This document shows, piece by piece, positions 1 to 10,250 of a stretch of DNA of 64,000 nt. The number at the start of each line of letters is the position of its first letter. The first letter of the stretch is position 1. Both the position numbers and the translations under genes were made by a program. The notes beneath the pieces were generated by a model that did not search any database, had not been told where the DNA came from, and worked only from the letters and a program-made list of their open reading frames with translations. The DNA comes from Heliopora coerulea. Its lineage: Eukaryota > Cnidaria > Anthozoa > Scleralcyonacea > Helioporidae. The stretch spans positions 16,981-80,980 of the forward strand of contig JASJOG010000634.1 of the NCBI GenBank assembly GCA_030142905.1, written 5' to 3'.

Positions 1-204
1 TCCTCGCCGAGGGGCCGGGAACCGCCGAGGTCTATACGATACCGCGGTAGAGGGTGTCAAACTTGCAAAGAAAGAGGAATTGGCGCCAGCTGTCAACACT
101 GCTACGCGTGTGGGAAGTTTGGCCATATCGCATCGGAATGCGAAAGAAACGCGAAACGCCAGGGAAACGAGAATCGGCTATCCCGCGGACGGGACAGGGT
201 TTAG
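1..204 (+). CDS. gag: 3' end of gypsy gag, with CCHC zinc knuckle
   Basis: Frame 1 is open from base 1 to a TAG at 202-204. It encodes the C-terminal end of a nucleocapsid-like protein. A canonical CCHC zinc knuckle, CYACGKFGHIASEC (C-X2-C-X4-H-X4-C), lies at 100-141, preceded by further cysteines (a CQTC motif, then CQHC running into the knuckle). Such knuckles bind the element's RNA in the Gag particle. The flanking residues are rich in Arg and Lys, as expected for nucleocapsid. The N-terminal part lies outside the window. The frame overlaps pol, which is in the -1 frame, and the two are joined by the slippery site at 162-168. Confidence 0.8.
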   Translation, partial: SSPRGREPPRSIRYRGRGCQTCKERGIGASCQHCYACGKFGHIASECERNAKRQGNENRLSRGRDRV

Positions 205-208
205 CCGA
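162..208 (+). promoter_or_regulatory. Candidate -1 ribosomal frameshift site, gag to pol
   Basis: The heptamer GGGAAAC (162-168) fits X XXY YYZ exactly in the gag frame (G GGA AAC). A -1 slip moves ribosomes from frame 1 into the open pol frame, 34 nt before the gag stop. After a 5-nt spacer, TCGGCTA (174-180) is complementary to TAGCCGA (202-208). Inside it, TCCCG (181-185) pairs with CGGGA (190-194), giving a two-part GC-rich stem. Heptamer, spacing and stem match the rules for retroviral-type -1 frameshifting. Function is inferred. Confidence 0.75.
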
Positions 209-1806
209 AGATTCAACATCCCGTCAGTGTAATCATTGTTCGAAGCTTTTAGGACAAAACCTTTGGCGATGCACGCGCTGCAAATTGGTGTGTTATTGTA
301 ACCACGCGTGCCAAAAGGCTCATTGGTCATTACACAAAACACTGTGTAACGCGGTTAAGGTGGAAATTCGCAAGAAAAGTGAAACGTCGAACAGTAATTG
401 TTCTGAGGGTTTTATCAGCCATCTGACGCCCAAGGAACATGAAAGGTTAATCAACCTGGTAGGTAGGAGATGTACGGTTAACGGAAAACTCAACTGGAAA
501 ACAGTAGAACTATTATGGGACACAGGATCTCAAGTTTCTATCGTTTCAACGGAGTTTTTGAAACTTAATTTTCCCAACATGGAAATTCGGGACGTGGGCC
601 AACTTTTAAATGTCAACCTGACACTGACGGCAGCCAGTGGTAACAGTATTCCTTATAAGGGATGGGTAGCACTGGAGTTTCAAATTGGGAAGTCTAAAAA
701 CACAGTGTCCGTCCCATTTCTGGTAGCTAGCGACAAGTTAGAACTTCCACTGTTGGGTTTTAATGTGATAGAGTACTTGATAAAATCACAACAGCTCAAT
801 TGCAACGATATTTCCTCTCATCTTGTTGGCACCAAAGCTTTCAATGCTTCCGCCTTTGTTGACCTAATGAACAGTGTCGACCATGCAGAACTTTGTCTAG
901 TAAAAACTTGCAAGAAAGACGTGATTATATCCCGTGGACAATCGGTAAGAGTGTGTTGTAGAGTGAACACTGGTCCTTTAAGTCAACCTACCCCAGTGTT
1001 ATTCGAAGCGGACGGGAACGGTCAGTGGCCATCTAGTTTAGAAGTTTTAGACACGCTAACAATAGCAAAAGGTGGAAAAGCTAGCAAAATTGAATTGGAA
1101 GTCCCTAACACAGCAAGGCATGATGTAACCTTAAGAGGTCGGACAGTCCTCGGTCGGCTCCAACTTGTCCAATCAGTCACTCCTGTAGACGTAAGACTGA
1201 AAAGTGATCACGTCGACTATAAACGACCTCCAAACGAGGTTGATCCTAAGTCTGGCAATGCCACAACACGAACGTACAGCAATGCTTCGATAAACTTATC
1301 CGACCATCTAAAGGATGTGGATTTAAGCGACTTGACGAGCCAGCAAAGAAACCTTGCTTCACAGTTACTGGTGGAACAAGCTGAAGTGTTTGCTCAAGAC
1401 GATGGCGACGTAGGAAGCATCCCCCACCTTCAAATGAAGATTCATCTAACCGACACCGTGCCAGTCCAAAAGAACTACGTCGCAGTCCCTCGACCGTTAT
1501 ACCCGGAGGTTAAAGAATACATCGAGGATTTGCTAAATCGTAATTTTATCCGTAGGTCAACGTCATCGTATAGCTCTCCCGTAGTTTGCGTTAGAAAAAA
1601 GGACCACAGCTTACGGCTGTGTGTAGATTATCGCGAATTGAACCGAAAAACGCAAGGGGATCGTCACCCGATTCCCAGAATTCAAGAGACCCTAGATAAC
1701 CTGGGCGGGAATTCCTGGTTTTCGGTCCTTGACCAAGGGAAAGCGTACCACCAGGGGTTTCTGACGCCGGAGAGCCAGTCCCTAACAGCTTTTATTACAC
1801 CTTGGG
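168..1806 (+). pseudogene. pol: Gypsy pol, part 1: MYND finger, protease, N-terminal half of RT
   Basis: The reading frame is open from base 54 to 1925, but its first 114 bases overlap gag in another frame, so pol probably begins at the frameshift site. Bases 228-347 encode a MYND-type zinc finger, with Cys pairs at frame residues 59/62, 73/76 and 82/86 and a closing His94/Cys98. The retropepsin follows, with its catalytic DTG at 519-527 and an LLG motif near 750. RT begins about 1340 and carries the first catalytic Asp in LDQGKAYHQ near 1730. Homology ends at a run of seven G (1804-1810), after which RT continues in another frame. The residues after the run in this frame are a shadow. Confidence 0.85.
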
Positions 1807-2518
1807 GGGGTTGTACGAATGGATTCGTATTCCATTTGGCTTATCCAACGCGCCAGCATCCTTCCAGCGCTTCATGGAGTCTTGCTTGGGCGATCTACGA
1901 GATAAAATTTGTGTTCCGTACCTAGACGATGTTATTGTTTTCAGTTCTTCCTTTAATGACCACATTGAACACTTGCGACAAGTCTTTCAACGTCACAAGG
2001 AACAAGGAGTAAAACTAAAGCCGAAGAAATGTACAATGTTTAAAAGAGAAGTAAAATTTCTGGGGAGAATCGTGTCTTCAGAAGGATATAAGCTTGATCC
2101 CTCCACGATCGCTCCAGTTCTACACCTAAAAGAATCTCCACCTAAGACTGTTAACGAAGTCCGTAAATTAATGGGATTCTTGAACTACTACCGCAGGTAT
2201 ATCTGGAATTTCTCACGAATTGCAAAACCGATCTATGATCTAGTTAAGGTTGCAGAAACGAATACACCAGACATCAAAGAGAAGAACAGACGTTCCAGGA
2301 AACAATCGGCGAACCACCCAGTTTCATGGGCACGTACTCATCAGTCGGCGTTGGAGAAACTGATCGCATGCCTAGTGAGTGCACCAGTGATGGCCTTTCC
2401 GGATCCTAGCCGTCCATACGTCCTCCATACTGATGCATCTGAAGATGGATTGGGCGCTGTTCTTTACCAAGAGCAGAATGGCATTTTCGAGTCACTGGTT
2501 ATGAATCACGTACTTTAA
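1802..2518 (+). pseudogene. pol: Gypsy pol, part 2: RT palm/thumb and start of RNase H
   Basis: This frame picks up RT directly after the poly-G break. It holds the YLDD catalytic box (1919-1930), the FLG and [10 protein letters not shown] thumb motifs, and the first RNase H aspartate in [16 protein letters not shown] (about 2428-2475). The likely reading shifts frame again near 2481-2490. The stop at 2516-2518 and the last ten or so codons are then out of frame with RNase H. The start is not a true initiation site: the fragment belongs to the polyprotein. Confidence 0.85.
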
Positions 2519-3521
2519 CACAGGCGGAGAAAAATTACCACTTACACTCCGGTAAGTTGGAATTCTTGGCGTTGAAGTGGGCGATCTGTGAACACTTCCG
2601 TGACTATCTGTACTACTCTCCAACTTTTGTCGTGTACACGGACAATAATTCGTTAACATATATCTTATCGTCTGCAAAGTTGAATGCAACTGGCCTTCGT
2701 TGGATAGGGGAACTCGCCGACTTTAATTTTGCAATCCGCTATCGTCCTGGTAAAACGAACACCGATGCAGACACCTTATCCAGATTACCTGAGTGTATGG
2801 GTGAATACATGACGTCGTGCACTGAGGAGACCTGCCAAAAAGAACTGCAGACAATCATCCAGTCAGTAGAGGCACAAAATCAAGGAAGGATTAACTGGAT
2901 CTCTTCCATTACCACGGATCCAACCGTTGTGAGCGAAGCTGAACCTCCGCTTCTGGCAAGGGGTCAACAAACGTTTGACAGTGTGGACGTTCGACAAGCT
3001 CAAATCGACGACAGGATAATTGGTAGCGTGTACTCTTTTGTCAAGAATGGCAAACGACCGACATCGCTCCAGCGAGCACGTGAACCGAGTGATACCCGAC
3101 TACTTCTACACGAATGGAATAAGTTGTCAATCGACAGAGATGGGGTGTTAAGAAGACAAAATGGCCCGTGTGATCAGGTTGTACTTCCTCGAAAATACCA
3201 CCGCACGGTTCTACGAGAACTCTACGATAACATGGGTCACCTTGGATCTGACCGAGTCCTCCATCTAGCCCGAGAGCGGTTCTACTGGCCTAGGATGCAG
3301 GCTGACGTAGAACATTATGTCAAGAGTATCTGCCACTGTATCAAACTGAGACCACCAAGGTTTAAGACCAGAGCGCCCCTCCAACCCATCATCACCTCCT
3401 CACCATTCGAGCTGGTATCCATCGACTTCGTCCATCTTGAAAAGTCGGCTGGAGGGTATGAGTATATCCTCGTGATCGTTGATCACTTCACCCGCTATGC
3501 TCAAGCTTACCCGACCCGAAT
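2488..3521 (+). pseudogene. pol: Gypsy pol, part 3: RNase H and integrase N-terminus
   Basis: The open frame runs from about 2488 and keeps RNase H homology ([12 protein letters not shown], then the Glu in KLEFLALKW and the Asp in YTDNN). It then enters the integrase zinc-binding region, where the two histidines near 3190-3240 are followed by a CHC. The family usually has C-X2-C here, so one residue appears to be missing. The first integrase catalytic Asp is at 3424-3426 (SIDFVH). Homology leaves this frame at 3519-3521, where one A appears to be missing. The rest of the frame to 3888 is a shadow. Confidence 0.83.
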
Positions 3522-4385
3522 AAGGCAGCGAAAACGGTGGCCGAAAAGCTTTACAACAACTATATTCTTCGTTTTGGTTTCCCAGCGAAGATCCACCATG
3601 ATCAAGGTGGAGAATTTGAGAACCAACTCCTCGGCAGGCTGGAACAGCTTTGTGGCGTTAATCACTGCCGTAGGACACCATACCACCCGCAGGGAAATGG
3701 CCAAGCAGAGCAATTCAACAGGACTCTGTTGGATATGCTCCGTACACTCCCCGAGAACAAAAAATTACGGTGGAAAGACCACGTCGACAAAGTTGTCCAT
3801 GCATACAATTGCACGCGCAACGATACAACAGGGTATTCACCATTCTTCTTCTTGTTTGATCGACATCCTCCCTTACCAATCGACCTGATCTTCCCGACTA
3901 AAGACCTATCAAACCAGCAAGATTACCCACACTACGTAAAACTGTGGAAAAAGGCCATGCAAGAGGCTTACCACCTAGCTGGAGAGAGGGTCAATGCGAG
4001 GGGTACTAAAGCTAAGAAAACCTACGATCGTTGGGTGCGTAGCTCTGTCCTTGAGCCAGGGGATCGAGTACTGGTGCGGAATCTTAGTGAAAGAGGTGGT
4101 CCGGGAAAACTTAGATCGTTTTGGGAAAAGGATGTTCATGTTGTCGTCAAGCGGCGAGGCCCGGACAGCCCGGTCTACGAGGTAAAGCCTGAGAATGGAG
4201 GGCGAAAGACCAGGGTTTTACACCGAAACCTGCTTCTTCCGTGCGACTACTTGCCTGTAGATACTCCACAACAAGCCATACCACCCCAGTCCCTCCAGCA
4301 AAGCGCAACTTACGACAACAAAAACCCAGCACTTCTGAGCCACAAGATGTCGAAATCTCCAGTGACGAGGAGCTCCCGGCTGTAG
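3520..4385 (+). pseudogene. pol: Gypsy pol, part 4: integrase core and C-terminal domain
   Basis: The frame resumes integrase (NKAAKTVAEKL) and contains the second Asp of the DDE triad at 3600-3602 (HHDQGGEFEN) and the Glu at 3708-3710 (GQAEQFN). They are 35 residues apart, the canonical D-X35-E spacing. A basic C-terminal domain with GPGKLRSFW and VYEVK near 4100-4190 resembles the GPY/F-type chromodomain-proximal module of gypsy integrases. The frame changes again between about 4241 and 4300; the last 30-40 codons to the TAG at 4383-4385 are probably not native. Confidence 0.83.
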
Positions 4386-4900
4386 TCACGGTTTCCTTCC
4401 CTGGAAACGCGCGTGTTGCTTCAACCCCAAGAAATCCAACGACAACCGAGATTGAGGAGGCACCGGACACTCCACCTGAAGCTGAGGCCAATCCAGCAAA
4501 CTCGAGTTTGCCAGGAGACAACGATGTACAGCCACAAGAGCATAGAGATCAAGCGGAGGACATGGATATACCGAACTGCGATCAAGGCGATGATGGGCAA
4601 CATGGTAACAACCTGAACGAGGATCCCCAGATCGACATTCCCGTCGAACACCCGAGACCATGCCGGACACGACAAGCACCCGATCGTTTAACCTATTACG
4701 GACCTGGCCAGACAGCTCCAGCCGGGTTTTTTCAAGTTTCAGCGACACCTCCTGCACCTGGATGGCAACGACCACCACTGCCTGCGGGACCTTTCCCACA
4801 ACTACTCCCGCTACCTCCTTTCCTACCTCCACCATACCTATTACCTAACTACCAGAGTCCACCACACGGACCTCCATTGATGCCGTACCCGATTTACTAA
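4241..4900 (+). pseudogene. Gypsy pol C-terminal tail, proline-rich
   Basis: After the last frame break the polyprotein tail continues to a TAA at 4898-4900. It is acidic and Ser/Pro-rich, then contains RPCRTRQAPDRLTYYGPG, the Arg-Pro-rich motif commonly seen near the end of gypsy pol proteins. It ends in a run dominated by proline, leucine and tyrosine. No catalytic domain is visible. A separate protein, such as an env-like product, is unlikely because there is no signal peptide or membrane segment. Confidence 0.65.
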
Positions 4901-5225
4901 AAACTCTAACAGTCCAGACTTTTAAATTTAAAATGGAAAAACACAATCCAGAACTTTTATTTTTAAGATGCAAAATTGTGTCTATAGAGACTAACATATT
5001 ACTGCAGAGATTAGGTGTTTATGCCAGTTGCCATCAGCTGCAGCACAATTTTTTTGGTTACCTGGATAAACATGGAATGATAGTTGGGATCCCAAAGCGT
5101 AAAATAGCACGAAATGGTAATGATAGCTCTAGGGACAAGAGATCCTCACGAAAGTACCACGTGGTACCTAATTTGATGTTCTTCCCACTTAGTGTCACGG
5201 GACGACACTCAATTTGGAGGAGAAG
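4901..5225 (+). other. Gypsy 3' untranslated region and polypurine tract
   Basis: About 310 bases lie between the pol stop and the LTR. A 102-codon frame (4933-5241) crosses into the LTR and shows no recognisable motif, so it is not called. The last bases before the LTR, GGAGGAGAAG (5216-5225), are a purine run in the exact place of a polypurine tract, which primes plus-strand DNA synthesis. Confidence 0.6.
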
Positions 5226-5532
5226 TGTGTTAGATAGTTGAACTGTTAAGTTCTTTGACGTCAGCAGTATTTAGTTTGTTGTGTGAACAGGATGAACTAT
5301 TGTCGACAAATGTAATTTGAGATCATCGTGAAGGTGAGGTGTGTGACGGCGCATGAGATAGGATTTGATTAATATAGTAGCGACTAGTGTGACTCAGAGA
5401 GCGAAGTCAGATACGAGAAAGGTTTGACACAAACTGTGGAATACGATAATAAACGTTTGGAGCAAACTGTTGTATATTGTTTTGGTGTTCTTACACTGGC
5501 AACAAAGAACCTGTAAAGCACGAGGCAACACA
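5226..5532 (+). repeat. Gypsy 3' LTR, 307 bp
   Basis: The LTR starts TGTGTT directly after the polypurine tract and ends AACACA at 5527-5532, its perfect inverted complement. A polyadenylation signal AATAAA lies at 5448-5453. The right end was chosen from the inverted terminal hexamer, since the 5' LTR is not available for comparison. The base run after it, CTCTG, would be the right copy of a target duplication. Confidence 0.72.
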
Positions 5533-5534
5533 CT

Positions 5535-7345
5535 CTGCTGGTTAAAGTCTTCCCAAATATTGAAGCTGTTTCAAAGGAAGAAATACACAGCCTATTACCT
5601 GACCATCAAGTTAACACTGATGCTCTTTTAAAACTTCTCGGTGAAAATATGCCAAAATTGTCTAGAAGCTATGCTGAGGATATGCCTGACTGGGTGGTAG
5701 CAAAATACTTTGATCCTGAAGCTCAGAGACACAGGCTTTTGCTCCATGACTACCAGTAAATAGAGATCCAAAAGATGAGATGTATGGATAACATCAAGCT
5801 AATTGATAGTACTAATTTGCCCCTAAAGTCCTATGAAAACCTCCTCACTGCATTTCATCATGTTCTTTCAAATGGTTTAGAAGGTTATCTAAATAATTTT
5901 GCTGTACCATTTGTTGGTGACTGGCCAACACAATTTTTTATGCGTCAATTGGTTTATTCAAATTCAGCTTCTTTACCAACTGTTGTTAAGAATGTAGCTC
6001 CTTTGATAGGTCCTTTGCATATTTCTCTAAATTCAAGGGAATGTGTGTTGATGAATTGTCATGAAATTTTTGCTAACCTTTATTCTTTCCTCTTTGGTAA
6101 AATGGCAAAGTTGGCAAAGAAACCAAAACCTTGGAGAGTGTCACTTTTGTTGGAAGTTATTTATGGAGGCTGGACTCTTGTAAGAGAAATCATTTTGTCT
6201 GTTTTTTGCCATTGCAAAGATGTTGAGTTTCTAACCCTCTTCAATCTTCTTGACAACCCAAATCCCAGTTGTCTTAAGCATTTACTCTATTGTTTTTAAG
6301 AGCAATAATTATGATCTGTATTGCCAATCTTTGCTGTGTTGTTGGATTATGTTCATAGTCTTCAACAGGCGTCATGATGACAAAGCCCTGTTGGTAGCAC
6401 TCTCCACTTTTATGCATTGGCAAGACACTAGTCATCCCATGTTTCAAACTGTGCTTCATAGTCTGATTGCCTTTGATGAATATCCAGTTGAAAATTTTCA
6501 CTCAGTATTGCGAGGTAGAACCAAAGAGACTGACACAGCTGAACAAATTAGTCTGAAGGCAAAGGAGATTGATGCGTGTAAGCATGAACTGCATTCGTTT
6601 AAGTCCATATTTGTGCCACCTAAAAAATTCAATTTCAGCCAAAAGAAAATTGATCAGTTAAAAGTCAAAGCTACTGAAATTCTTGCACAAAAGTTTGAGA
6701 TGATTCACAACAATCCCGGAATGGCTGTTATGCTATCAAGAGTTACTAGGCAGCAAAAGGACTTGACTAGGTGGAAACTTCCAAACCTCTTTGGTGAAAC
6801 AGTGGTAACACATAGGGTACTACCACTTGGATTTACATCAGCAGAAAGACCACCAAATCCAGAAAAGTAAGTATTAGACAAAGTAAACGATGTTTAGGTT
6901 AACATTTTAAATAACATCTGCTTTCGTTCAAAGAAAATAAAATTCAGTAGCAATACCTTCCAATTTCAATTTCAACAGAAAATGCGACAATCTCGAATGC
7001 AAGCGTGAAAGTCCTTTGTGACGAATTTTCCGTGGATGTGGCCATTCTTTCCATGTTGAGTGCAACCCCCCTGATATCAGCGTTTGCCCAATTTGTTACT
7101 CCACTCTAACATCGAAAGTGGCATCCTTGGGAAAGAAAGCAAATGACGCCGTCTTCAAGTGTTCCAACACAAACGATTCGAGCGATGAAGAGATGAGTGA
7201 TGACGGGGAGTGTTCGGGGGAAAATGAAGAAGATCCGCAGTTTATGGAGTTTTTGAAGGATCAGAACTCTGATGATCAGACGGAAGCCGCAGTTCTTCGC
7301 CTTGTTTCGAGGATAAGTGTTTGGCATCGCGCTGAGCCTCCATAA
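5535..7345 (+). pseudogene. Decayed repeat-family gene, GDWP-type protein with C-terminal RING-like finger
   Basis: A reading frame runs from 5535 with a TAA at 5757-5759, then continues in the same frame from 5775 to about 6265 (GDWPTQFFMRQLVY, LIGPLHISLNSRE, KPKPWRVSLLLEVIYGGW). It then shifts frame to 6870. After a gap, bases 6985-7110 encode a RING-like cysteine/histidine pattern (KCDNLEC, GCGHSFHVEC, CPIC) with one in-frame TGA, followed by an acidic tail ending at 7345. I do not know a named function. The architecture suggests a multicopy, transposon-like protein of cnidarians, but that rests on memory. The gypsy element is inserted directly upstream, so the 5' part is cut off. Confidence 0.55.
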
Positions 7346-8387
7346 CAATAAAGCCTGATATTGGTCACTTATATGTTGCATTTTACATAAGCCAATTGAT
7401 AAAGTTTACTAGCGTAATCAATCTAAACCTGCCTTCTGGCTTCGACGTCTGTCAAACTCTCTGGATGACTCATACTTGACATTCAGCATTCGTCATCCCG
7501 TGATTCATTCCGCCGTTCGAAATATCATTTTTATTAATAATTAAGAACCTAACATTAAATATTCAACCAATTTCAAAAATTAAACACTAAATAAAAGCTT
7601 ATCTTCAATGCTCAGCTAGAATCTAGCAACACGGATAAAGTTTCGTGCGTTACTCACGCCAGGATAAAGGGGATAATCGTCAAATCGTTTCAGTTGCAAC
7701 TACAGCAATTCGAATGCCGATGCCGTGGGTAATAGGCGATAAATCGCGTATGCGTCCGAGGAAATCCAAGAAAAAATCGTATTTTACTGGAAAATACAGG
7801 TTTGGAACATAAAAATGGAAAATCTACGTTCACGTAAGGCTTTAAATCATTAGATGCACATCCCAGTGATTTTTGGCAGCCATTAAGTGAATTATGCAAC
7901 CCGATTGGCTTGTCGCACGGGCGTAAACAAACGCCCTGATTGGCTTAAAACATTATCTGCCCTTGTTTGGTCAAAAACAGGCGTGTAAGCGCGGGCCTCA
8001 AACTTTCAGAAGCGGGCAAAACGTTGCTCAGCCTCAGCGAGTAAGAACTAAAGTAAGTTTGTCGGATGGACTGCTTAGTATTTTCTCAACGCAAATTAAA
8101 GGAACTTTAATTTCGAACTATTTCAAGAATAACAATGTACAAATGAAATACAAGTAACAAAGGATTCATGGTAAGATATATAACTTGGATCGACGAACTC
8201 AATCATTTGATGTTGATCTCGAATCTTGGGTCGAACTCTTACGAACGATTATTTATAGTCAATGACAGTGATATTCATGTATGTTTTTAATATATGTAGT
8301 TTTGGTAACATTCAGATAGAGAGGAATTGATGTGTTTATTGGTTTTTGAATAAAATTAATTTCGTTAGTTTATGTCGATCGTATAGT
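7346..8387. other. Intergenic, nothing recognised
   Basis: Short frames at 7690-7899 (minus) and 7963-8157 (plus) show no motif. No repeat structure is obvious by eye. Part of this may belong to the flank of the Copia-like element that starts at 8388. Confidence 0.4.
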
Positions 8388-8499
8388 GTCTTCGCTCGTT
8401 CAAATACACTAAGAATCTAAAACTTTATTTCAGTCTTCTAACTTATATAAACTAATGCATCTCATTAACATGCAATTTGAATATATTATGGCCATTACA
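8388..8499 (-). repeat. 3' LTR of the short-LTR element
   Basis: Direct repeat of 10251-10361, differing by a few bases (for example GGCCATTACA against GGACATTACA). On the minus strand it contains AATAAA within its 3' half. The true LTR may extend below 8388, because the upper copy could be truncated at that end. Confidence 0.65.
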
Positions 8500-8560
8500 T
8501 TTCTCCCCTTTTTCAAGAAAGATAAGTAACTTAAATGTATTTATAATATGTATATATGTA

Positions 8561-9973
8561 CAGTCTGGGACAAAAGTTTAAGACCACCATGGATATTTTA
8601 TTAAAAACAACGAAATTGTACATTAACTAGATCAATAAACTTTATTGGTGATATTACCTTTTAACAAGTGTTCAAGTGAAACATATTTACACCATTCATA
8701 CATGAAAATGCTGAACTAACTAGTATTTATTATTTTAGAGTTAGTATTTAGTATAACCACCCTTGTTTTTAACCACCAACTCCAGGCGTCTTGGCATACT
8801 TTCAATCAGTTTACGGCAATACTCGGAGGATAGTTCATGTAACCAAACATTTTTAATGGCTTCCTCAAGGTCTTTGACACTGCTGGGGTGCTTGTCGGCA
8901 ACCTTGTCCCTCAGAATGTTCCACAAGTTCTCTATGGGGTTGAGATCTGGACTGTTGCCTGGCCAGTCCAGGACTTGAATCTTCTTCTTCTTCAAAAATT
9001 CCTTGTCAATCTTTGATCTATGGCAAGGTGCACCATCGTGCATAAAAATCGTGCAGTTGTGCTCGTTCATGTGTTGCTCCAACTTTTCTTTCATCAAAGC
9101 AACATATTTTTGTCCATTCATAGTCGTCCCTTTTGGTAAGAAAAACAGCCCAGCTGTTCCTTTGACGGACATAGCATCCCATATCATGATGTTAGGTGGG
9201 TGTTTGACAGTCTGCTGTGTATACCGCTCATCATAACGTTTTCCAACCGGTCTCCAAACTTTGTGCTTGCGTGTAGTGAACTGTCGGATACTGGACTCAT
9301 CAGAAAATAGCACTTGGCTCCACTGTTCAATGGCCCAATTCACATGTTTTTTTGCAAAAGCTAGTCGTTTGACCTTCATTGCAAGGATAAGCCGTGGTTT
9401 CTTGGCAGGTTTACATGATTTTAACCCAAAGTCACTGGCCAAACGTCGACTAACAGTTTTCGAACTCACATCCGTACCGGTTGAAAGGAGTGACGAACGA
9501 ATTTTTCTTTGAAGAACTTGTAGGTGACCGGACAGCTGTTCGCCTTATGAGGTGGTCGTCCCTGGATGTGGTTTTGCGAGGTCGTACAGATCGGTTTTTG
9601 TCTTCGTATGGACCAGACTTCTTAAATTTTACAATAGCATTGTGAACTGCAGTTTTGCTACAAGTCATTTTTTTACAAATTTGCCGTTCTGAATAGCCTT
9701 CCTTTTGGAGAATAACAATTTGTGCCCTCTAAACTGCTGTGAGAAATGATTTTTTACCCATTATCAGGGAATTTCAAGCAGGAGCAAACTACAAAAAAAC
9801 ACTACTCTATTCAAGTAACCGTAACGATCAGTGAATGATTATCTAGAAAGTGAACAAAATAGTGCAATGCGCTGCTGATGCAATACATAACGTTAGCTGA
9901 TGCAGTCACTGAGTACCAGTAGGGGAAAACAAAGGGATTTTTAGGGGTGGTCTTAAACTTTTGTCCCAGGCTG
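8561..9973 (-). mobile_element. Tc1-type DNA transposon, complete with TIRs
   Basis: Terminal inverted repeats of 28 bp (8561-8588 and 9946-9973) start CAG[TC]CTGGGACAAAAG and differ at a single base. Each end abuts a TA (8559-8560 and 9974-9975), the Tc1/mariner target duplication. The element is 1413 bp with one minus-strand transposase. It landed inside the short-LTR element, which it therefore post-dates. Confidence 0.93.
8741..9761 (-). pseudogene. Tc1 transposase with one stop and one frameshift
   Basis: The likely start is the ATG at 9761-9759 (MGKKSF). Codon 11 is TAG (9731-9729). The helix-turn-helix region follows (KKMTCSKTAVHNAIVKFKKSG). Near 9520-9535 the frame shifts and the rest is read from the frame ending at 8741. 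The catalytic DDE domain is complete: first Asp in LFSDESSI, second in FMHDGAPCHRS, and the Glu in SPDLNPIENLW, with DD34E-type spacing. The catalytic half is intact over 240 codons, so decay is recent. The protein would cut and rejoin DNA at the TIRs; this copy could be mobilised only by an intact relative. Confidence 0.88.
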
Positions 9974-10111
9974 TATACATAGCTAGGATATTTTTTTTTT
10001 CGAGTTTTTCTTCTCGTTTCCAATGTTCAAAATGGTATAGAATTATGCAAAGTTTTCTTCTAATTAATTTTACTTATCCTTGTTCTTATCCTATAGTTAG
10101 TAATCTTGTGT

Positions 10112-10229
10112 TCAAACAGGTTTTCTTCGAGTTCGTCCACTTCTGCGGACTGTTGGTAGTTCAGTAACCATTTGCGATTGATCAGGGTCTTCCATGTAGT
10201 CTTCAACTGTGTAGCTCTCCTCAGTTCCT
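10112..10229 (-). pseudogene. Retroelement pol tail fragment
   Basis: The minus strand reads an open stretch ending in LPTVRRSGRTRRKPV and a TGA at 10114-10112. An RRSGRxRRKP motif near the C-terminus is common in Copia and gypsy polyproteins. It is about 38 codons long and has no catalytic residue, so its assignment rests on that motif and on its place between two LTRs. Confidence 0.45.
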
Positions 10230-10250
10230 GTTGTATTTGAAATGGAACGA

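Larger units (their letters stand above)
1..5532 (+). mobile_element. Ty3/gypsy LTR retrotransposon, 5' end outside window
   Basis: The order of domains is gag zinc knuckle, MYND finger, aspartic protease, reverse transcriptase, RNase H, integrase, polypurine tract and 3' LTR. RNase H before integrase is the Ty3/gypsy order. The 5' LTR and most of gag lie upstream of base 1. Pol changes frame at about 1804-1810 (a run of seven G), 2481-2490 (a TTTT run), 3519-3521 and 4241-4300, so this copy cannot make a full polyprotein as read. The breaks sit at short homopolymers, so sequencing or assembly indels are an alternative to mutation. The target-site duplication cannot be checked because the left junction is not in the window. 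Confidence 0.93.

Noticed and set aside
4147..4835. Long minus-strand frames opposite the gypsy pol tail
   Set aside because: Shadows of a Pro/Gln-rich coding strand; no motif.
4933..5241. 102-codon ORF between gypsy pol and LTR, possible env
   Set aside because: No signal peptide, membrane helix or known motif, and it runs into the LTR.
8763..9512. Plus-strand frames over the Tc1 element
   Set aside because: Complement of the minus-strand transposase, which has the DDE motifs.
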